This document shows positions 5,667 through 9,097 of a stretch of DNA of 9,097 nucleotides, piece after piece. This DNA is from Novosphingobium aureum. GTDB taxonomy: Bacteria > Pseudomonadota > Alphaproteobacteria > Sphingomonadales > Sphingomonadaceae. The translations under genes and the position numbers were made by a program. Under the pieces are notes generated by a model. It saw only the letters and a program-made list of their open reading frames with translations, did no database searches and was not told where the DNA came from. The stretch lies in the NCBI RefSeq assembly GCF_015865035.1, contig NZ_JADZGI010000012.1:1-9097 (forward strand). The letters run 5' to 3'. Within the stretch, counting starts at the first letter, position 1. Every line of letters starts with the position of its first letter.

Positions 5667-6497
5667 GTGGCAAGCATCGTTGCTGGGAAATTCTCGATTA
5701 CCCACGTCAAACCGCAAATCGGCAGCATCGTCGAGAGCGACAAGCAAACCTTGCTGTCGGGCGTCCACGGCGCCGAATTGCGCGATTTGCTCGAAGAGCG
5801 CGGCGTCCTCGTGTTCCCCAGGATCGATTTCGACGACGAGGAGCAGATCGCTTTTTCCAAGACGATCGGTGAGTTCGTGCCGGAGATGCATGGCAAGGTC
5901 TTCGCCATCTCGATGGACAAGAAGGTCAATCCGCAGGCCGACTATGTGAAGGGTGCGTTCTATTGGCATATCGACGGCACGATGCAGGACGTGCCGCTCT
6001 TCGCTTCTTTGATGAGCGCGAAGGTCTTGTCCAAGACGGGCGGTAACACCGAATTCTGCAACACCTATGCCGCATACGACGCGTTGCCCGCGGAGGAGAA
6101 GGAAGCGCTGGAGGGGCTGCGGGTCATCCATTCGTTCTACAATTCGCAACTCTATGTCGATCCCGAACCCGACATCGCGAAGATGGAGGAGTGGATGGCG
6201 CTTGGCACGAACGAATTGCCTCTCGTCTGGACCCACAAGTCGGGCCGCAAGTCGCTCGTGCTGGGTTCGACGGCGCAATATGTCGTGGGCATGGAGCCGA
6301 TGGAGAGCACGCGGCTGCTCGTTCGCCTGCGCAGCTGGGCGACGCAGGAGCGCTTCTCGTACAGCCACCAATGGTCGGTTGGCGATGCGGTCATTTGGGA
6401 CAATACCGGGACCATGCACCGAGCGATGGTTTATCCGTTGGATAGCGATCGGCGGATGCACCGGACAAAGCTGGCTGGAGAGGAAGCGTTCGCCTGA
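5667..6497 (+). CDS. TfdA-like Fe(II)/2-oxoglutarate-dependent dioxygenase (TauD/TfdA family)
   Basis: A 276-residue single-domain TauD/TfdA oxygenase. Such enzymes use Fe(II), O2 and 2-oxoglutarate to hydroxylate a carbon next to a heteroatom, often splitting the product; TfdA cleaves 2,4-D this way. The iron triad is His101-x-Asp103 (YWHIDGT) with distal His251 (GTMHRAM). The 2OG site would use Thr128 (GGNTEFC) and an Arg in DRRMHRTKLAG, probably Arg266. The blocks GGNTEFCNTYAAYDALP and LEGLRVIHS resemble TfdA more than TauD as I remember them. The start is GTG 5667, with GGAGAGG at 5656-5662. It is the first gene of a four-gene run: the next gene begins 6 bases after its stop. The substrate is unknown; 2,4-D-type activity should not be assumed. 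Confidence 0.92.
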   Translation: MASIVAGKFSITHVKPQIGSIVESDKQTLLSGVHGAELRDLLEERGVLVFPRIDFDDEEQIAFSKTIGEFVPEMHGKVFAISMDKKVNPQADYVKGAFYWHIDGTMQDVPLFASLMSAKVLSKTGGNTEFCNTYAAYDALPAEEKEALEGLRVIHSFYNSQLYVDPEPDIAKMEEWMALGTNELPLVWTHKSGRKSLVLGSTAQYVVGMEPMESTRLLVRLRSWATQERFSYSHQWSVGDAVIWDNTGTMHRAMVYPLDSDRRMHRTKLAGEEAFA

Positions 6498-6503
6498 AGC
6501 GCC

Positions 6504-7433
6504 ATGGATATCGCAATCACAGACGGATCGCCGACGTTGGAATTCGAAAAGCTTGCTTCGGGATTGTATCTTGAAGGTCTGGCGATCGAGGATGGCACGG
6601 CTTGGTTCAGCGACGTTATCGCCGGTGGATTTTGGGAACGGGCCCCGGACGGATCGACAAGGCGCTTCTGCCCCGACCGGCGATGGATCGGCGGCCTGAG
6701 TATCGCATCCGATGGCAGCGTGATCTCGACCGGGCAGGGTGGGATTTTGCGCAGCTGTCCGACGACGGGAAAGAGCGACTGGCTGATCTGCGAGACGGAC
6801 GGAGCCGCGCTCGACGGCGTTAACGAGATCGCGCCCGATGGCCGGGGTGGCTTCTACTTCGGGACATGCGATCTGAGCGCCATCGCCGAAGCGCGACGGC
6901 CCGGCCCGGTCGCGATCTACCACGTTTGCGCCCAGGGAAATGTCCGAAAGGTAAGCGCTGATCTGGGCTTTACCAACGGCATGGCGCTCTCGCCGGATGG
7001 TACGCGCTTCTATTGCAATGAAAGCTTTGACGGAACCTATGTGCATGATGTGGAGGCCGACGGCCGGCTCTCCAACCGCCGCGTGTTTCTGGCGAAGCGA
7101 GACTGCGATGGAATGGCCATCGATCGTGAGGGCAATGTCTGGATCACCGGTTTTGCCTCGGGTCATATTGAGCGTATCTCGCCCGATGGCACTCGGCTCT
7201 CGCCGTTCGAAACTCCATTCGAGGCAATCACGCAGTGCCGGTTCGGCGGGCTGGGGATGAACGAGCTCTATCTTGTAACGGTCCCGCTCGATGCAGGGCC
7301 AAATCTGGCGGCCGGCAAGCTTGCATCGCAAAGCAAGTCCTATCTCGTGCGATGCCGCCCCGGCGTAACGGGGTATCCCATGCCGCGCATTTGCGTGGAC
7401 AATCCCCGATTGAAAAGGGCAGGCGGACGATGA
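6504..7433 (+). CDS. SMP-30/gluconolactonase-type hydrolase
   Basis: A 309-residue six-bladed beta-propeller of the SMP-30/gluconolactonase/LRE family, which uses a central divalent metal to hydrolyse lactones. The expected metal ligands are all present: Glu24 (YLEGLA), Asn107 (GVNEIAPDGRGGFYFG), Asn158 (FTNGMALSPDGTRFY) and Asp202 (CDGMAIDREGNVWI). The repeated 'PDG..' turns are typical of the propeller blades. No signal peptide is seen, so it is cytoplasmic. ATG 6504 follows the dioxygenase stop by 6 bases, with no strong ribosome site, suggesting translational coupling. Its stop overlaps the next start as ATGA. In this context it probably opens a lactone or an analogous ester formed by the neighbouring oxygenase and dehydrogenase, which is inference. 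Confidence 0.92.
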   Translation: MDIAITDGSPTLEFEKLASGLYLEGLAIEDGTAWFSDVIAGGFWERAPDGSTRRFCPDRRWIGGLSIASDGSVISTGQGGILRSCPTTGKSDWLICETDGAALDGVNEIAPDGRGGFYFGTCDLSAIAEARRPGPVAIYHVCAQGNVRKVSADLGFTNGMALSPDGTRFYCNESFDGTYVHDVEADGRLSNRRVFLAKRDCDGMAIDREGNVWITGFASGHIERISPDGTRLSPFETPFEAITQCRFGGLGMNELYLVTVPLDAGPNLAAGKLASQSKSYLVRCRPGVTGYPMPRICVDNPRLKRAGGR

Positions 7434-8284
7434 GCACGATCGCACTTGTAACCGGCGCCAGTCGCGGTGCGGGGCGCGGGATCGCGTGCGCACTCGGTAG
7501 CCATGGCGCGACCGTCTATGTCACGGGCCGGAGCGAAACATCCCAGGACCACCCCTTGCCCGGTACCATCCACGAAACCGCACAGGCCGTCACCGAGGCG
7601 GGCGGAAAAGGGATCGCGGTGCGCTGCGACCATGGCGACGACCGCCAGGTCGAAGCCCTCTTCCAGAGGATCGAGGCCGAAAGCGGCCGCCTTGATATTT
7701 GCGTCAACAATGCTGCAGCCATCTATGACGAGCTGACGACACCCGGAAATTTCTGGGAAAAGCCGCTGAAGCTGGCGGACATCATCGATGTGGGCATCCG
7801 CAGTTCTTATGTCGCAAGCTGGCACGCGGCGCGGATGATGGTGCCACGTGGTCGCGGGGTGATTGCCTTCACGTCGGCATCGGGCGCGGCACACTATGTC
7901 TACGGCCCCGGCTATGGCACGCACAAGGCCGGTGTCGACAAGATGGCCTTTGACATGGGCGTGGATCTCGCCGGAACGGGCGTGATCGCCTTGTCGGTCT
8001 GGATGGGGGGGCTGCTGACCGACCGGATGAAGGCCATGATCGCGGCCGAATCGGAAAAATACGGCTATCTGAACGATCGCCTCGAAACGCCCGAATTCAC
8101 CGGACATGTCCTATGGGCCATCGCGCAGGACCCCGGCAACGCCAAATATCTCGGGCACACGATCATCGGCGCGGAAGTGGCCCGTGAGTACGGCATTCTC
8201 GATGCAGGTGGTCGCCAGCCACCTTCCTATCGCGAATCCGACAATGTCTGGCCGCTGCAACAATTCGAGAGAGTCATAAGGTGA
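7430..8284 (+). CDS. Short-chain dehydrogenase/reductase, DHRS1-like
   Basis: A 284-residue classical SDR. The cofactor motif TGASRGAGRG is at residues 8-17, the NNAA motif at 93-96, catalytic Ser149 in FTSAS, and Tyr162-x3-Lys166 (YGTHK). Arg34 at the end of the second strand (VTGRSE) suggests NADP(H). GATVYVTGR, the GTIHETAQAV segment and the DHGDD stretch resemble the DHRS1 branch, longer than the common 250-residue SDRs because of the C-terminal extension. ATG 7430 shares four bases (ATGA) with the stop of the lactonase-type gene, so translation is coupled. The in-frame region back to 7235 lies inside that gene and is not real N-terminus. Its likely role is alcohol/ketone interconversion in the same pathway; substrate unknown. 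Confidence 0.93.
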   Translation: MSTIALVTGASRGAGRGIACALGSHGATVYVTGRSETSQDHPLPGTIHETAQAVTEAGGKGIAVRCDHGDDRQVEALFQRIEAESGRLDICVNNAAAIYDELTTPGNFWEKPLKLADIIDVGIRSSYVASWHAARMMVPRGRGVIAFTSASGAAHYVYGPGYGTHKAGVDKMAFDMGVDLAGTGVIALSVWMGGLLTDRMKAMIAAESEKYGYLNDRLETPEFTGHVLWAIAQDPGNAKYLGHTIIGAEVAREYGILDAGGRQPPSYRESDNVWPLQQFERVIR

Positions 8285-8298
8285 GGGGAGATCATGCG

Positions 8299-8865
8299 AT
8301 GGAGGGGCTCGAGGAGCGGCTGGAAGCGATCGAGAGTCAGATGCGCTATCTGATGGATCGTCAGGAGATCGAGGACGTGATCCACGGCCTCGCGCGCGCG
8401 ACCGATCGCTTCGACGTCGAGATGATGACCGATTGCTTCACCGAAGATGGTTTCGACGACCACGGCACTTGGGCCCAGACCCCCGCACACGAGTTTGCCC
8501 AATGGGCCAATCGAACGCATTCGGGCGGATCCGTCTTGTCTCTCCACAATATCTGCACGCATGGTTGCGAGATCGATGGCGATGTCGCCCATGCCGAAAG
8601 CTATGTCATGGGTGCCATGCTCGACAAGGGGGGAGAGACCTGCCGCATTCTCAATGGGCGCTACCTCGACCGGCTCGAACGTCGCGAAGGCAGATGGGCC
8701 ATCGCGTTGAGGCGGTGTACCGTCGATGTCGTGTTCAAGGCCGATGCCTCGATCATGGCAAGCGATGCATTTCGCGCCTTTGGCATGATCAAGAGCAGTC
8801 GGGACAAGCTTGATCCCGGCTACGCGCGGCCGTTGACCATGGATACCCCGGTGGAGCGCTGGTAA
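8299..8865 (+). CDS. SnoaL-like / NTF2-fold protein
   Basis: A 188-residue protein of the SnoaL_4/NTF2-like cone fold (the scytalone dehydratase-like group). It opens with a helical stretch (LEERLEAIESQMRYLMDRQEIEDVIHGLARATDRFD), followed by MMTDCFTEDGFDDHGTW, HNICTHGCEIDGDVAHAESYVMGAML and GRYLDRLERREGRWAI, the order usual for this fold. In catabolic clusters such proteins act as isomerases, dehydratases or small hydrolases, but many have no known activity, and catalytic residues cannot be named with certainty here. The start at ATG 8299 is favoured by GAGGGGAG at 8283-8290. An in-frame GTG at 8281 overlaps the SDR stop and would add six residues. It is the last gene of the operon; a stem-loop follows its stop. 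Confidence 0.85.
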   Translation: MEGLEERLEAIESQMRYLMDRQEIEDVIHGLARATDRFDVEMMTDCFTEDGFDDHGTWAQTPAHEFAQWANRTHSGGSVLSLHNICTHGCEIDGDVAHAESYVMGAMLDKGGETCRILNGRYLDRLERREGRWAIALRRCTVDVVFKADASIMASDAFRAFGMIKSSRDKLDPGYARPLTMDTPVERW

Positions 8866-8867
8866 GG

Positions 8868-8893
8868 GCCTTCGCCGAAAGGTCGACGAAGGC
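8868..8893 (+). terminator. Stem-loop after the catabolic operon, possible terminator
   Basis: GCCTTCG (8868-8874) pairs with CGAAGGC (8887-8893) around a 12-base loop, starting 3 bases after the SnoaL-like stop codon. It is followed by GGGTCTTGCGATTTTG, which has only short T runs. A second, weaker stem (TTGCCC 8907-8912 with GGGCAA 8922-8927) follows. Together they are the likely end of the operon transcript, but neither is a textbook intrinsic terminator. Nothing else is recognisable in 8894-8970. Confidence 0.5.
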
Positions 8894-8970
8894 GGGTCTT
8901 GCGATTTTGCCCTGATAGGTGGGGCAAGTTTCGTCGTGGTCTGTTCAGTCTTCTTCGGCGATCCGCACCT

Positions 8971-9000
8971 TGTCCGGCGTCAGCGCCCATGGCACAGATT
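8971..9000 (+). repeat. Terminal inverted repeat (left end) of the IS3-family element
   Basis: The identical blocks with the right-end repeat at 166-195 (read on the minus strand) are TGTCCG, CGTC and TGGCACAGAT. The outer TG is the typical terminal dinucleotide of IS3-family elements. Confidence 0.7.
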
Positions 9001-9014
9001 AGGGGTTGAGATTT

Positions 9015-9075
9015 AAGGAGGGTTTGGGCTTCGTCGTAGTGACGAAGGAACGAAGATGAAGCCCAAACCCTCCTT
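9015..9075. repeat. Perfect 18-bp inverted repeat around the start of IS orfA
   Basis: AAGGAGGGTTTGGGCTTC (9015-9032) is exactly complementary to GAAGCCCAAACCCTCCTT (9058-9075) across a 25-base loop. Part of the loop extends the pairing as a nested stem: TCGTC (9031-9035) with GACGA (9041-9045). The orfA ATG (9056-9058) sits at the base of the right arm, and the likely ribosome site AAGGA (9045-9049) is in the loop region. The left arm itself contains a perfect AAGGAGG. An RNA starting outside the element would fold this, which could hide the start region of the transposase. Confidence 0.7.
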
Positions 9076-9097
9076 GCGAAAATCGCCAGCAAAGGCC
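9056..9097 (+). CDS. IS3-family transposase OrfA, N-terminal fragment
   Basis: Fourteen codons, MKPKPSLRKSPAKA, run to the end of the window. The ATG has AAGGA six bases upstream. A basic, proline-rich start of this kind precedes the helix-turn-helix ('VVKDIRRATR...FSAEEKIRIVL') in a group of IS3-family OrfA proteins common in sphingomonads, as I recall it. Its OrfB partner ends like the fragment at position 2-121. The peptide alone is too short for a firm call; the terminal repeat 85 bases upstream is the stronger support. Confidence 0.55.
   Translation, partial: MKPKPSLRKSPAKA

Larger units (their letters stand above)
8971..9097 (+). mobile_element. Left end of an IS3-family insertion sequence (partial)
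   Basis: Starts with a terminal repeat TGTCCGGCGTC whose first 30 bases match the reverse complement of 166-195 at 21 positions without gaps. The first transposase frame begins 85 bases inside, and the element continues beyond the window. It has the same orientation as the element whose right end occupies 1-195. Whether the two copies are identical cannot be judged, since they show opposite ends here. Confidence 0.7.

Noticed and set aside
5649..7493. A 614-codon open frame on the minus strand opposite the dioxygenase and lactonase genes
   Set aside because: It is antisense to two genes with complete catalytic motifs and tight operon spacing, shows no recognisable domain, and is arginine- and alanine-rich as expected from the mirrored frame of high-GC coding DNA.
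8820..9092. A 90-codon minus-strand frame across the operon end and IS left end
   Set aside because: It crosses the inferred IS boundary and the end of the SnoaL-like gene and has no recognisable domain.
1..9097. CRISPR arrays, tRNA or rRNA genes, toxin-antitoxin pairs
   Set aside because: No regularly spaced repeats, no tRNA-like cloverleaf or rRNA segments, and no small paired genes of those types were seen on either strand by eye.

Overview
The window looks like an accessory region of an alphaproteobacterium, most likely a sphingomonad (Sphingobium, Novosphingobium or Sphingopyxis type). This rests on high GC, the kinds of IS3-family transposases, a DUF4102-type integrase and the catabolic gene families present. 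It is an inference; no rRNA or housekeeping gene is available to confirm it.

Layout: (a) 1-195 is the right end of an IS3-family element (transposase C-terminus plus terminal inverted repeat). (b) 196-2063 holds an HxlR-family regulator and an Old Yellow Enzyme-type NADH:flavin oxidoreductase. Both have similar TAGGTnTA-containing dyads upstream and probably form a quinone/electrophile-response pair. (c) 2064-2836 is a scar: a decayed IS3-family element that has lost its left half, followed by the last ~31 codons of what looks like an NmrA-type NAD(P)-binding reductase. (d) 2908-4284 is an intact tyrosine-recombinase integrase on the minus strand, behind a strong ribosome binding site. (e) 4285-4850 is mostly non-coding and holds a second IS3 transposase remnant, broken at both ends. 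(f) 4953-8865 is the best-preserved unit: a TetR regulator, then a perfect 18-bp palindrome, then four tightly packed genes: a TfdA-like Fe(II)/2-oxoglutarate dioxygenase, an SMP-30/gluconolactonase-type hydrolase, a DHRS1-like short-chain dehydrogenase and a SnoaL/NTF2-like protein. (g) 8866-8970 carries stem-loops, one of them a possible terminator. (h) 8971-9097 is the left end of an IS3-family element in the same orientation as the one at position 1.

The two IS ends match as terminal inverted repeats: 21 of 30 positions, ungapped, beginning TGTCCG. The whole interior, about 8.8 kb, is therefore bracketed by IS ends of one type in direct orientation. This resembles a composite-transposon or IS-assembled catabolic island built in layers (integrase, decayed ISs, then the flanking pair).

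The most interesting content is the four-gene cassette. It has all catalytic residues of a 2OG oxygenase, a metal-dependent lactonase and an SDR, plus a small cone-fold protein, under what looks like one TetR-repressed promoter. There is no transporter and no ring-cleavage or lower-pathway gene. A coherent reading is an 'upper pathway' module that hydroxylates or cleaves an ether- or acid-bearing substrate, oxidises an alcohol and opens a lactone. The substrate cannot be read from the sequence.
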